DNA of 64,000 nucleotides from Rhizobium sp. 2MFCol3.1 (GTDB lineage: Bacteria > Pseudomonadota > Alphaproteobacteria > Rhizobiales > Rhizobiaceae): positions 1 to 64,000 of the forward strand of contig NZ_KB898371.1 in NCBI RefSeq assembly GCF_000377565.1, read 5' to 3'. The notes beneath the pieces are model-generated. The model saw only the letters and a list, made by a program, of their open reading frames with translations, ran no database searches and was not told where the DNA came from. Of the stretch, positions 35,111 to 45,760 are shown one piece after another. Position 1 is the stretch's first letter, and every line of letters begins with the position of its first letter. Both the position numbers and the translations under genes were made by a program.

Positions 35111-36001
35111 ATGTTGCTGAAGAAAATGACCTACCTCGTCCTGGCAAGCGCCGTGGCCACCAGTGCTGCGATGGCAGAGGACGCGGCCTTGCCGAAGCCG
35201 GCGCTCAACGCCGCGCTGCACGACAAGCTGCCTGATGCCATCAAAACCTCGGGCAAGATGATCTCCGTCAACAACGGTTCGTTCCCTCCCTATGAAATCG
35301 TCACCGGCACCGTCATGACCGGCGCCAGCGCCGACCTGACAGAAGCGCTGGGCGCCGTCCTCGGCGTCAAGATCGAGCATGAGACGGTCGGCGGCCTGCC
35401 GGCACTGCTCGCCGGCGTCAACTCCGGCCGCTATCAGTTCGCTTTCGGCCCCGTTGGCGACTACAAGGATCGCGAAGCGTCCAACGACTTCGTCGACTGG
35501 GTTCAGGAGTTCGTCGTCTTCGCGACCGTGAAGGGCAACCCGAAGGGCATCACCTCGCTCGACACGGCCTGTGGCCAGCGCATCTCGGTCATGGCCGGCG
35601 GTTCCGCCGAGCGCGTGATCAAGACCCAGTCGGACAAGTGCAAGGCCGACGGCAAGAGCGGCGTCGAAGTCCAGTCCTACACCGATCAGCCGAGCTCGAT
35701 CCTCGCCGTGCGCTCCAAGCGCGCCGACGCCTTCTTCTCCTCGCAGGCGCCGCTCACCTATTTCGTCAGCCAGGCAAACGGCCAGCTCGAACTGACCGGC
35801 GTTGGCCAGAAGAACGGCTTTGAAGACATCTTCCAGGGCGCCGTCGTTCCCAAGGGTTCGCCGCTCGGACCTATCCTGATCGACGCCATCAAGGTACTGA
35901 TGGCTGACGGCAGCTATGCCGCGATCATGAAAAAGTGGGGCCTTGAGAACAACATGATCAAGGAACCCGGCCTCAACCTCGGCGGACAGCTTCCCAAATG
36001 A
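35111..36001 (+). CDS. Polar amino acid-type ABC transporter substrate-binding protein
   Basis: A 296-residue periplasmic protein of solute-binding family 3. The signal peptide (MTYLVLASAVATSAAMA) is cleaved near AEDA. The mature part opens with a strand-loop typical of the family (GKMISVNNGSFPPYEIV), then GASADLTEALGAVLGVKIE and RADAFFSSQAPLTYFV. Two Cys (TACGQ and DKCKAD) could form a disulfide. ATG 35111 is preferred over 35105 because AGGGG is then 7 nt away. It overlaps the permease gene by 4 bp. Ligand: an amino acid or amino-acid-like compound, perhaps acylated. Confidence 0.88.
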   Translation: MLLKKMTYLVLASAVATSAAMAEDAALPKPALNAALHDKLPDAIKTSGKMISVNNGSFPPYEIVTGTVMTGASADLTEALGAVLGVKIEHETVGGLPALLAGVNSGRYQFAFGPVGDYKDREASNDFVDWVQEFVVFATVKGNPKGITSLDTACGQRISVMAGGSAERVIKTQSDKCKADGKSGVEVQSYTDQPSSILAVRSKRADAFFSSQAPLTYFVSQANGQLELTGVGQKNGFEDIFQGAVVPKGSPLGPILIDAIKVLMADGSYAAIMKKWGLENNMIKEPGLNLGGQLPK

Positions 36002-36930
36002 GCACCAACACCACGACCAATGCACCGCCTTCGGGCGGTGCTGACTTCCGCGACGTCGTTACCGCGCATACGCCGTTCAGAACGGGACGCCTCGTTCTTT
36101 GGGCGATCATCGCCATCGTCGTCATCGATTTCGTCTGGATCGTCGCCAACAACGAGAATTTCGGCTGGCCGGTCGTTGCCCAATACTTCTTCGATCCGAC
36201 CGTCATCAGCGGCCTCTATGTCAGCCTTGGCCTGACCGTCATCGCGATGATCCTCGGCGTCGCACTCGGCCTGATCATCGCGATCATGCGCATGTCGAAC
36301 GACCGGTTGGCGAAAGGCTTTGCCTCGCTGTTCATCTGGTTCTTCCGCGGCACGCCGCTGCTGGTGCAGCTGATCTTCTGGTACAACATGTCGACGCTGT
36401 TTCCGCAGCTGTCGATATCAGTTCCCTTCGGCCCATCGCTGATCAGCTGGGACACCAATGCGGTGATCACGCCGATGACGGCTGCCATCGTCGGCCTCGC
36501 GCTCAACGAAGCGGCCTATATGGCCGAGATCATTCGCGGCGGCCTCCTGTCGGTCGATCGCGGCCAAGCCGAAACCGCCGAAGCCTTCGGCATGACCAAG
36601 GGCAGGGCGCTGTGGCGGATCATCATCCCGCAGGCGATGCGCTCGATCGTTCCGCCGACGGGCAATCAGCTGATCAGCATGATCAAGGCGACTTCGCTCG
36701 TCAGCGTCATCGCCATGGCCGATCTGCTCTACTCCGTGCAGTCGATCTATAACCGCACCTTCGAGATCGTTCCGATGCTGCTGGTCGCCGTCATCTGGTA
36801 CCTGCTCATCACCTCGGTGCTCAATATCGGCCAGAGCTACATCGAAGCCTATTACGGCCGTAGCGAACGCCGCAACGGCGCGACCGCCAAGCCGGCCACT
36901 GTCGCCGCTGCAGAGGAGGCAAGCCATTGA
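35998..36930 (+). CDS. Polar amino acid ABC transporter permease (HisM/GlnP family)
   Basis: A 310-residue inner-membrane protein. It carries the His/Glu/Gln/Arg/opine family permease domain: FRGTPLLVQLIFWYNM, AYMAEIIRGGLLSVDRGQAE (the EAA-like coupling loop) and the terminal PTGNQLISMIKATSL. It is longer than the usual 220-240 residues because of an N-terminal segment of about 60 residues with an extra helix and a C-terminal tail. A single permease suggests a homodimer. It is coupled by 4-bp overlaps to the binding protein before it and the ATPase after it. Confidence 0.9.
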   Translation: MSTNTTTNAPPSGGADFRDVVTAHTPFRTGRLVLWAIIAIVVIDFVWIVANNENFGWPVVAQYFFDPTVISGLYVSLGLTVIAMILGVALGLIIAIMRMSNDRLAKGFASLFIWFFRGTPLLVQLIFWYNMSTLFPQLSISVPFGPSLISWDTNAVITPMTAAIVGLALNEAAYMAEIIRGGLLSVDRGQAETAEAFGMTKGRALWRIIIPQAMRSIVPPTGNQLISMIKATSLVSVIAMADLLYSVQSIYNRTFEIVPMLLVAVIWYLLITSVLNIGQSYIEAYYGRSERRNGATAKPATVAAAEEASH

Positions 36931-37706
36931 CCGCCGTCTCCAACTCAAAGCCGCTGGTTCAGGCGCGCAATGTCCACAAGTCCTTCGATCATCTCGAAGT
37001 GCTGAAGGGCATCGACCTCGACATCATGCCGGGCGAAGTCGTCGTCGTTCTCGGTCCGTCGGGTTCGGGCAAGTCCACCTTCCTGCGCTGTATCAACCAC
37101 CTCGAGTCCATTCAAAAGGGATACATCGAGGTGGATGGCGAGCAGATCGGCTACCGGGTGCGCAAGGATCGGCTGGAGCGACTTTCGCCCAACGGGATCG
37201 CCCGCCAGCGCCGCAAGATCGGCATGGTGTTCCAGCAGTTCAACCTCTACCCGCACATGACGGTGCTGCAGAACATCATCGAGGCGCCGGTCGGCGTCCA
37301 TGGTGAGAACCGCAAGGACGCGATCGAAAACGCCAAGCAGCTTCTGCAGCGTGTCGGCCTGTCGGAGAAGGCGAATGCCTATCCCCGCCAGCTTTCAGGC
37401 GGCCAGCAGCAGCGCGTGGCGATCGCCCGAGCACTGGCGATCAAGCCCAAGCTGATGCTCTTCGACGAGCCGACTTCGGCACTCGATCCCGAACTCGTCG
37501 GCGAAGTGCTTTCGACGATGCGCGATCTCGCCAAGCAGGGCCTGACGATGATTGTGGTCACCCACGAGATCGGCTTTGCCCGTGAGGCGGCCGACCGAGT
37601 GGTGTTCATGGACGGTGGTGTCGTGGTCGAGCAGGGCAAGCCCGAGGATGTGATCGGCAATCCGCAGCATCCGCGCACGCAGGCCTTCCTGTCGCGCTTT
37701 CTCTAA
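36927..37706 (+). CDS. Polar amino acid ABC transporter ATP-binding protein (GlnQ/HisP family)
   Basis: A 259-residue ATPase. Walker A is GPSGSGKST, the Q-loop is MVFQQFNLYPHMT, the signature is LSGGQQQR, Walker B is LMLFDEPTSALDP, and the H-loop is VTHEIGFAREAADRV. All are typical of the GlnQ/HisP group. It starts at TTG 36927 with GAGGAGG 8 nt upstream, and TTGA overlaps the permease stop. An insertion of about 20 residues after the D-loop side (YRVRKDRLERLSPNGIARQR) is seen in several rhizobial members. Confidence 0.92.
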   Translation: MTAVSNSKPLVQARNVHKSFDHLEVLKGIDLDIMPGEVVVVLGPSGSGKSTFLRCINHLESIQKGYIEVDGEQIGYRVRKDRLERLSPNGIARQRRKIGMVFQQFNLYPHMTVLQNIIEAPVGVHGENRKDAIENAKQLLQRVGLSEKANAYPRQLSGGQQQRVAIARALAIKPKLMLFDEPTSALDPELVGEVLSTMRDLAKQGLTMIVVTHEIGFAREAADRVVFMDGGVVVEQGKPEDVIGNPQHPRTQAFLSRFL

Positions 37707-37756
37707 CGTCCAGCTCATCCGGCCGAGCGCCGCTCATGATGCAATCGAAGACCCGG

Positions 37757-37777
37757 CCGGCCCTCACATGGGGCCGG
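37757..37777 (+). terminator. Short GC-rich stem-loop between ATPase and amidohydrolase genes
   Basis: CCGGCCC (37757-37763) and GGGCCGG (37771-37777) pair around a 7-nt loop in the 105-bp gap. There is no U tract, so an attenuator or RNA-stabilising element is as likely as a terminator. Confidence 0.4.
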
Positions 37778-37811
37778 TAGCGGACCACGCATGCAAAGAA
37801 TTGGAACGGAC

Positions 37812-38993
37812 ATGACCATCGACAACGATTTCGCCCGCCTTTCGGATTTCGAGCCCATGGACGCCGAACTGCGCGCCATCCGCCAGCATCTGCACGCCCA
37901 TCCCGAACTGTCGTTTGAAGAAACGGAAACCGCACGCTTCGTCGCCGAAAAGCTCGAGGGCTGGGGCTATGAAGTGACCCGCAACGTCGGTGGCAACGGC
38001 GTCGTCGCCCGCATGACGCAGGGCGCCGGCAAGAAGAGCATCGCGATCCGCGCCGACATGGACGCGCTTCCGATCACCGAGCAGACCGGCAAGCCCTATG
38101 CCAGCCAGGTTCCCGGCAAGATGCATGCCTGCGGCCACGACGGCCACACGACGGTGCTTCTCGGCGCTGCCGAATATCTGGCGCGCACCCGCAAGTTCAA
38201 CGGCACGGTCAACCTGATCTTCCAGCCCGCCGAAGAGGCCGGCGGCTTCAGCGGCGCCCAGGCGATGATCGACGACGGCCTGTTCGAGCGCTTCCCGTTC
38301 GACGCCATCTTCGGCCTGCATAACCACCCCGGCGCGCCCGAAGGCAGCTGGCTCATGCGCTCGGGCCCGCTGATGGCGGCGGCCGACACGGTCGAGATCA
38401 AGATCACGGGCAAGGGCGGCCACGCATCGCGTCCGCATTTGACGATCGATCCCGTCGTCGTCGCCTGCAACCTCGTCGTCTCGCTGCAGACGGTCATCTC
38501 GCGCAATGTCGATCCGACGCAGACGGCTGTCGTCACGGTCGGCGCGATCCATGCCGGCGAAGTGGCCAACGTCATCCCGGAAAGCGCGAGCATGCTTCTG
38601 ACGGTGCGCTCGTTCGACCCGAAGGTCCGCGAGATCCTCGAAAAGCGCATTCGGGCGCTGACGACCTCGCTGGTCGAAGGCTTCGGTGCGACCGTCGAGA
38701 TCGACTACGCCTACGGCAACCCCGTCGTCGTCAACTCCGAGAAGGAAACCGAGTTCGCCCGCATGGTGGCCGAGGAGCTGGTCGGCGAAGGCAATGTCGC
38801 GCTTTGCCCGCTGATCCCTGGTAGCGAGGACTTCTCGCACTTCCTCCAGCACAAGCCTGGCAGCTTCCTGCGCCTCGGCAACGGCATGAACTCGGCGATC
38901 CTGCACAGCGCCAAGTACGACTTCGCCGACGACAGCCTGACGGCAGGTGCTGCAATGTGGGCACGCCTCACGGAACGCTACCTCGACGAGTAG
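37812..38993 (+). CDS. M20 family amidohydrolase (hippurate hydrolase-like)
   Basis: A 393-residue zinc-dependent peptidase/amidohydrolase. Metal and catalytic segments are clear: RQHLHAHPELSFEE, RADMDALPI, GKMHACGHDGHTTVLLG (metal-site Cys and His), FQPAEEAGGFSGA (Glu) and LIPGSEDFSHF. It most resembles HipO/IAA-amino-acid hydrolases, which release an amino acid from an N-acyl conjugate. It is cytoplasmic. The start could be ATG 37791 or 37812; the latter has GGAACGG at better spacing. It follows the polar-amino-acid ABC genes, so I infer it deacylates the imported compound. Confidence 0.88.
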   Translation: MTIDNDFARLSDFEPMDAELRAIRQHLHAHPELSFEETETARFVAEKLEGWGYEVTRNVGGNGVVARMTQGAGKKSIAIRADMDALPITEQTGKPYASQVPGKMHACGHDGHTTVLLGAAEYLARTRKFNGTVNLIFQPAEEAGGFSGAQAMIDDGLFERFPFDAIFGLHNHPGAPEGSWLMRSGPLMAAADTVEIKITGKGGHASRPHLTIDPVVVACNLVVSLQTVISRNVDPTQTAVVTVGAIHAGEVANVIPESASMLLTVRSFDPKVREILEKRIRALTTSLVEGFGATVEIDYAYGNPVVVNSEKETEFARMVAEELVGEGNVALCPLIPGSEDFSHFLQHKPGSFLRLGNGMNSAILHSAKYDFADDSLTAGAAMWARLTERYLDE

Positions 38994-39023
38994 TCGTTCG
39001 GCATCGAATTCTCCCAAGAAACG

Positions 39024-39058
39024 AAGAAGGGGCGCCCGCAACAGGCGCCCCTTCTTTC
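39024..39058 (+). terminator. Strong rho-independent terminator after the amidohydrolase gene
   Basis: AAGAAGGGGCGCC (39024-39036) pairs perfectly with GGCGCCCCTTCTT (39044-39056) and is followed by T. The A-rich and T-rich edges make it work in both directions. It separates the amidohydrolase operon from the convergent XRE regulator. Confidence 0.85.
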
Positions 39059-39121
39059 ATGTCATGCAGACTTTTATATGATGCGGGCCGCGGCGCAGAT
39101 GCGCCGGCGGCCGAAATTCCA

Positions 39122-39559
39122 CTATTGGTTGGATGAGGCGGCGGATTTGTCCGCGGCAACCTGCGTCTGCGCCATCGCCTTCACGAGCGCCACGATCTTT
39201 TCGCGCAGCTGCGTGTCCGTGATCTTGATGAACGCCTTGTTGAGCGCGAGCCCTTCCTTGGAATGCAGGAATTCCGCGACCGGATCGGTCGTTGCCGTCA
39301 GATCGAGACCGGCGAGCGACAAAGGCTCCGACGGATCCTGCTGAAAGAAGAAACTTGGCGTGGTGTTCAAAACCTCAGCGATACGCTGCAGCCGGCTGGC
39401 GCCGATCCGGTTCATTCCCTTTTCGTACTTCTGCACCTGCTGGAACGTCACGCCGATCTGTTCGGCCAACCTTTCCTGGCTTAGTCCCAGCAACTGCCTG
39501 CGCATCCTGACTTGGGAACCCACATAGCTATCGATTGCATTCGGTGTCTTTGCATTCAT
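39122..39559 (-). CDS. PraR-like XRE family transcriptional regulator
   Basis: A 145-residue cytoplasmic regulator with a Cro/CI helix-turn-helix at residues 15-72 (VGSQVRMRRQLLGLSQERLA; TFQQVQKYEKG; GASRLQRIAEVL), followed by the SFFF segment and a helical C-terminal part. This reading is nearly diagnostic of the alphaproteobacterial PraR/SinR-like group, whose members in rhizobia control biofilm, quorum sensing and symbiosis genes. Many genomes carry several paralogues, so I do not assign the name praR itself. It is monocistronic, upstream of the small lipoprotein in map order, and convergent with the amidohydrolase. Confidence 0.87.
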   Translation of the reverse strand: MNAKTPNAIDSYVGSQVRMRRQLLGLSQERLAEQIGVTFQQVQKYEKGMNRIGASRLQRIAEVLNTTPSFFFQQDPSEPLSLAGLDLTATTDPVAEFLHSKEGLALNKAFIKITDTQLREKIVALVKAMAQTQVAADKSAASSNQ

Positions 39560-39726
39560 CCTGTATTTCCTATGCCGGAATCAAAGCGAAACAGTCCCCG
39601 GCAAACCGGCTCCATCCAGCAACAACAGTTTGTCTTAGCAAGCGATCAAATTCAACCTCAGGATTATGACGATAAGGTGATCTGTCATTAAAAAGCGTTT
39701 AGATACCCTCTATACGTGCGGATAGT

Positions 39727-40011
39727 TCAATCTCTACCGCCGAAGCGAATCGGCCGGACCACACGGTCGACAATCTTCAACGTACGGTCGGGCTGGATCA
39801 TGTAGGTCTCCTCGACCTGCTGCCCATACTGGTCGATGAAGTCGTGCGGGAAGGTCGAACCGATCGGCGACTTGGTGAGCTTCGTCCGGGGCTGGCCACT
39901 ATAGATGATGCTGCCGGGAATCGGCGTCAGGCCGGGTGCGGAATAGTTCTTTCCGGTCGTGCATCCTGCCAGAAGAACCAGGGCGACAATCCCAACCACA
40001 GTCCGTTTCAC
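39727..40011 (-). CDS. Small lipoprotein of unknown function
   Basis: A 94-residue protein with a lipoprotein signal (KRTVVGIVALVLLAGCTTG; lipobox LLAGC with the acylated Cys near residue 16). The mature part of about 78 residues is charged and has no membrane helix. Asp is not at position +2, so outer-membrane sorting is possible. It has a family-typical look of short rhizobial lipoproteins (PGSIIYSGQPRTKLTKSPIG), but I know no function. It is monocistronic and lies about 140 bp beyond the xylX gene on the same strand. Confidence 0.7.
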   Translation of the reverse strand: MKRTVVGIVALVLLAGCTTGKNYSAPGLTPIPGSIIYSGQPRTKLTKSPIGSTFPHDFIDQYGQQVEETYMIQPDRTLKIVDRVVRPIRFGGRD

Positions 40012-40100
40012 CGCACCCTCACATCTTCGCTTCGCTTGAGCTGTGCATATATGGTCGCGGCCTGGAATGGACAGGAGAAACCGGCTTATCCCGGATGTTT

Positions 40101-40128
40101 TTTGATGGCGGCCTACACCGCCATCAAA
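40101..40128 (-). terminator. Hairpin downstream of xylX
   Basis: TTTGATGGCGG (40101-40111) and CCGCCATCAAA (40118-40128) are perfect 11-nt arms with a 6-nt loop, 20 nt past the xylX stop codon. On the minus strand it is followed by A rather than U, so it is not a textbook terminator. It is still the likely 3' boundary of the xylX message. Confidence 0.55.
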
Positions 40129-40147
40129 CGCTGCTTGCGCCGCGCGC

Positions 40148-41308
40148 CTAAAGCATCCCGCGTTTTGCCAGATTGGCCATCAGCGCGCTGATGCCGAAGG
40201 TCCAGGGCAGGCAGTCGTTCGAGCGGCGCACCGTGTTGACGAGCGAGCCGAGGCCGGCCGAGGAAATCTCCACGACATCGCCGATTTTGTGCGTGAAACC
40301 CTGGTTCGGCGCGTCGCGGTCCTGCGTCGGGGCAAACAGCGTTCCGAGAAACAGCATGAAGCCATCGGGATACTGGTGATGCGCACCGCAGGTCTGGCGC
40401 ACGAGATCGGTCGGATCGCGGCTGATCTTCGACATCGAGCTCTTGCCGTGAAGCACGAAGCCATCTTGGCCGGTGACCTTCAGGTCAAGCTCGGCGCTGC
40501 GTACCGCATCGAGATCGAAGCTGTCATCGAGCAGGCGGATGAACGGGCCGATCGAGCACGAGGCGTTGTTGTCCTTGGCCTTGCCGAGCAGCAGCGCCGA
40601 ACGCCCCTCGACTTCGCGCAGGTTGACGTCGTTGCCGAGCGCGGCGCCCCGGATTTCGCCACGGCTGTTGACCGCGAGCACGATTTCCGGCTCCGGATTG
40701 TTCCAGGTCGAGACGGGATGCAGGCCGACATCGGCACCCCAGCCGACGGAGGAGAGCACCGGCGCCTTGGTGAAGACTTCCGCATCCGGGCCGATGCCGA
40801 CCTCCAGATATTGCGACCACATGCCTTCCTCGATCAACGCCTGCTTGACCGTGGCGGCTTCAGGAGATCCGGCCTTCAGATTGTTGAGGCTGCCGCCGAT
40901 CAGCGTGCTGACGCGTTCACGGATCGCGGCCGCCCGGTCAGGATTGCCCGCCGCCTTCTCCTCGATCACGCGTTCGATCATCGACTGCGCGAAGGTGACG
41001 CCGCAGGCCTTGACCGCCTGCAGATCGACCGGCGCCAGCAGGTAGGGGCGCGAGGCATCCGGCTTGCCGGTGCTGTTTGCGGCGATATCCTCGAGCGTTC
41101 CGAGCGACTTGCCGTTAGCCGAGCGGACGAAGGCGACGAGATCAGGTCGCTCCAAAAGCGCGCTCATCGTCGCCACGTCCTTCGAGGTGATATCGATCAC
41201 CTGTTGATCGCGGATTGTCACGAGGCTGGGGCCTTCGGCGGCAGGGTTCCAGACACGGCCAACGAAAAGACCACCCGAGGCGGCGGCGTCGAGAAGGGTA
41301 TGAGGCAT
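40148..41308 (-). CDS. xylX: 2-keto-3-deoxy-pentonate dehydratase, fumarylacetoacetate hydrolase family (XylX-like)
   Basis: A 386-residue FAH-superfamily enzyme. In the Weimberg pathway it dehydrates 2-keto-3-deoxy-xylonate (or its arabinonate counterpart) to 2-ketoglutarate semialdehyde. The sequence follows Caulobacter XylX through most of its length: LLAPVDLQAVKACGVTFAQS, SQYLEVGIGPDAEVFTK, NNPEPEIVLAVNSRGEIRGA, HQYPDGFMLFLGT and a PWTFGISAL end. Metal-binding acidic residues lie in the PEPE segment. It is cytoplasmic and transcribed after xylD, from which it is separated by 197 bp with a hairpin. Confidence 0.87.
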   Translation of the reverse strand: MPHTLLDAAASGGLFVGRVWNPAAEGPSLVTIRDQQVIDITSKDVATMSALLERPDLVAFVRSANGKSLGTLEDIAANSTGKPDASRPYLLAPVDLQAVKACGVTFAQSMIERVIEEKAAGNPDRAAAIRERVSTLIGGSLNNLKAGSPEAATVKQALIEEGMWSQYLEVGIGPDAEVFTKAPVLSSVGWGADVGLHPVSTWNNPEPEIVLAVNSRGEIRGAALGNDVNLREVEGRSALLLGKAKDNNASCSIGPFIRLLDDSFDLDAVRSAELDLKVTGQDGFVLHGKSSMSKISRDPTDLVRQTCGAHHQYPDGFMLFLGTLFAPTQDRDAPNQGFTHKIGDVVEISSAGLGSLVNTVRRSNDCLPWTFGISALMANLAKRGML

Positions 41309-41456
41309 GATAATATTCCGTCACGCGAGCGATGGACGCGCTCTATGATCCAGGGGATGCGCCGCCCTCCAACCCAGCGGCAGCAAAATCGATCACATTC
41401 GCCTGCGACGGGCAAGGCCGGAATGCTGGGGAATGATCGCCTATTTCCGAAAATGC

Positions 41457-41492
41457 TCATGGGCCGGCGCCTGTCCAGACACCGGCCCATGA
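41457..41492 (-). terminator. Intercistronic hairpin between xylD and xylX
   Basis: TCATGGGCCGG (41457-41467) and CCGGCCCATGA (41482-41492) are perfect 11-nt arms with a 14-nt loop, starting 14 nt after the xylD stop codon. There is no U tract. It likely marks the 3' end of xylD mRNA or attenuates read-through into xylX. Confidence 0.6.
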
Positions 41493-41505
41493 TATACGTC
41501 GCCGC

Positions 41506-43347
<1,842 letters not shown>

Positions 43348-43479
43348 TTTCCTTGGTTTTGCTGCGGTATTGTCATGCGGTTAGCCGATCGGTACCTCCA
43401 AGTATCATCGGCAACATGGCGGATTGTCGGCGCGCGAAACGGCTCACATTACTCCGGCAACGTTTACGGTGTTGCTTCC

Positions 43480-44391
43480 TCAGGCCGGAACATATTGCGA
43501 GATGAAGCGCGAGTCGCGACGGAAATCGGATGGCGACATGCCGGCGATATGGCGGAAGGATTTGTTGAAGGCGCTGATCGAGCCAAATCCGCTATCCATC
43601 GCTACCTGCAGCACATTCGCCTCTTCGTTCATCAGCATCGCCTGCGCGCGCGAAAGCCTGAGCAGGTTGACGTATTTGCTGAGCGTCATGCCCGTCGTCT
43701 TCTTGAAGAGGTTCATCGCATACTTCGGATGCAGGTCCGCTGCGCGGGCGATATCGACCGAATCGATCTCGTGCAGGAAGTTCAAGGCGATGAAATCGCA
43801 CATGCGCGCGACGCTGCGCGAGGATTGCGGATAGGCCTGCTCGACATCATCGGTCGCCGACAAGCCGTTTGGCGCCAGCATCGAATAGGGCTCGAGCACG
43901 ATGCGCTCGATGCGCAGAAGCATCTCCTCCACGGCATGCTGCGCCTTGGCGGCATCCCCGGATTTCGCATAGGCCACCCAGCGCGGAAAGTTCTCGATGT
44001 CGGCGGCATCGGTGGCGGACGTGAAGAGAATCTCGCCCTTCATCAACCGGCTCGAAATGTTGATCGGCACGCGCATACGGAAGAAATAGACCAGCGGCAG
44101 ATGCCCGCCGGCATAGATCGAATCATCGCTGCTCTCGTCCATCTGGTGCGGTTGTCCGCCCCAGAACAGGCACATGTCGCCGGCCTTCATGCTGATGTCG
44201 TGGCCGTTCATGCGGTAGTGCACCTCACCACGCATGATGTAGTTCAGCTCCACCTGCACATGCCAATGCGGCATGAGCATTGGCGGCGGATGGTTGTGAA
44301 ACATCTGGAGTGCCGTCGGCAATCCCTCGATGCTGCTCGCCCCCGGCTGATAGACAGCCCTCTGTTCAATCTTACTTTCCGCCAAATCCAT
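43480..44391 (-). CDS. AraC family transcriptional regulator with cupin sensor
   Basis: A 303-residue regulator. The N-terminal cupin domain (residues about 30-110) has the metal/sugar-sensor pattern PHWHVQVELNYIMRGEVHYR with MKAGDMCLFWGGQPHQM. The C-terminal double HTH has SVDIARAADLHPKYAMNLF and ANVLQVAMDSGFGSISAF, followed by HIAGMSPSDFRRDSRF. This layout fits sugar-responsive activators such as MelR/RhaS-like proteins. It is divergent from the CUT1 sugar importer (86 bp shared region) and upstream of xylD and xylX on its own strand, so it probably controls both arms of the pentose locus. Confidence 0.88.
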   Translation of the reverse strand: MDLAESKIEQRAVYQPGASSIEGLPTALQMFHNHPPPMLMPHWHVQVELNYIMRGEVHYRMNGHDISMKAGDMCLFWGGQPHQMDESSDDSIYAGGHLPLVYFFRMRVPINISSRLMKGEILFTSATDAADIENFPRWVAYAKSGDAAKAQHAVEEMLLRIERIVLEPYSMLAPNGLSATDDVEQAYPQSSRSVARMCDFIALNFLHEIDSVDIARAADLHPKYAMNLFKKTTGMTLSKYVNLLRLSRAQAMLMNEEANVLQVAMDSGFGSISAFNKSFRHIAGMSPSDFRRDSRFISQYVPA

Positions 44392-44477
44392 ATTCCCTTT
44401 TTAGGAGACAGCGGCTCCCTTGCGGTTAGTGTAGTCACGTTCGCTAAGGGACGGCAATTGAAAAGGGAGGATTTTCA
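44392..44477. promoter_or_regulatory. Short divergent control region of the pentose locus
   Basis: Only 86 bp separate the AraC-type regulator from the sugar-binding-protein gene. It ends in a strong ribosome binding site (AAAGGGAGG) for the plus-strand gene and has AAAAAGGGAATA upstream of the minus-strand gene. Both promoters and the operator must fit here; I cannot assign hexamers with confidence. Confidence 0.45.
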
Positions 44478-45752
44478 ATGCGCTTCAAACTTATCGGTGC
44501 AACCGCTGCTGTTGCACTTCTTGCATCCGGCTCCGCATTCGCGCAGTCCGCCAATCTCACCATCTGGAGCTGGAACGTCGCCGCATCGGCGCTGAAGTCC
44601 ACGCTCGAGGGCTTCAACAAGCTCCACCCGGATATCAAGGTCACGGTGGAAGACCTTGGAAACCAACAGGTTTTCGACAAGATGCTTGCGGCCTGCGCTG
44701 CCGGCGGCGAGGGTCTTCCTGACATCGTCACCGTCGAAAATTTCGAGGCCGAAATCTTCTGGAATCGCTTCCCGGATTGCTTCGCCAACTTGAAGGACCT
44801 CGGCTATACGGCTGAAATTCAAGCGAAATTCCCCGAATTCAAGCGCACCGAGCTTGAAGTGGGCGATGTCGCCTATGCCATGCCCTGGGATTCCGGCCCG
44901 GTCGCCGTCTTCTATCGTCGCGACTTCTATGAAAAGGCTGGCGTCGATCCGGCATCGATCAAGACCTGGGACGATTTCATCGCCGCCGGCAAGAAAATCT
45001 CGGCCGCCAATCCAGGCGTCGTCATGGCGCAGGCTGACTTCAACGGCGACAGCGAATGGTTCCGCATGATCTCCAACGAGCAGGGCTGCGGCTACTTCTC
45101 GACCGATGGCCAGAACATCACCATCAACCAGCCCGCCTGCGTCGCCACCCTTGAGAAGGTCAAGGAGATGAAGGACGCCGGTACGCTGACGGCCGCCATC
45201 TGGGACGAAAAGATCCAGGCCAACACCGCCGGCAAGGCTGCCAGCCAGATGTATGGCGGCTGGTATGAAGGCACCGTGCGCTCGGGCTCGCCCGATCTGT
45301 CGGGCAAGTGGGGCGTCTACATGATGCCGAGCCTGACGCCGGACGGACCGCATGCGGCCAACCTCGGCGGCTCGTCGCTGGCGATCGCCGCCAACTCGGC
45401 CAACAAGGAAGCCGCCTGGACCTATGTCGACTACGCGCTCGGCACCAATGAAGGCCAGGTCGCGATGCTGAAGTCCTTCGGTCTCGTGCCGTCGCTGCTG
45501 TCGGCTGTGCAGGATCCCTTCGTCAACGAGGCGCAGCCCTATTGGGGCGGCCAGAAGGTCTGGGCCGATATTCTCTCGACCCTGCCGAAGATCAAGCCGA
45601 GCCGCGGCACGCAGTTCCAGACGGATGCTGACGCCATCTACAAGGCCACGCAGACCAAGTACTTCGCCGGCGGCTACCCCGATGCGAAGACGGCGCTCGA
45701 CGATGCCGCCAAGCAGATCGAGACCGCTACCGGCCTTCCCATTGCGGAATGA
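44478..45752 (+). CDS. CUT1 ABC transporter sugar-binding protein
   Basis: A 424-residue periplasmic protein of solute-binding family 1. The signal peptide (KLIGATAAVALLASGSAFA) is cleaved before QSANLTIWSWN. Cleft residues include AMPWDSGPVAVFYRRDFYEK and QMYGGWYEGTVRSG. Cys occur at DKMLAACAAGG, NRFPDCFANL, NEQGCGYF and NQPACVATL, probably two disulfides, unusual for this family. It is the first gene of an operon with two permeases, an ATPase and the Gfo/Idh-AKR fusion. The ligand is inferred to be a pentose or pentose-containing oligosaccharide from the neighbouring xylD/xylX. Confidence 0.9.
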   Translation: MRFKLIGATAAVALLASGSAFAQSANLTIWSWNVAASALKSTLEGFNKLHPDIKVTVEDLGNQQVFDKMLAACAAGGEGLPDIVTVENFEAEIFWNRFPDCFANLKDLGYTAEIQAKFPEFKRTELEVGDVAYAMPWDSGPVAVFYRRDFYEKAGVDPASIKTWDDFIAAGKKISAANPGVVMAQADFNGDSEWFRMISNEQGCGYFSTDGQNITINQPACVATLEKVKEMKDAGTLTAAIWDEKIQANTAGKAASQMYGGWYEGTVRSGSPDLSGKWGVYMMPSLTPDGPHAANLGGSSLAIAANSANKEAAWTYVDYALGTNEGQVAMLKSFGLVPSLLSAVQDPFVNEAQPYWGGQKVWADILSTLPKIKPSRGTQFQTDADAIYKATQTKYFAGGYPDAKTALDDAAKQIETATGLPIAE

Positions 45753-45760
45753 GTGACGAT

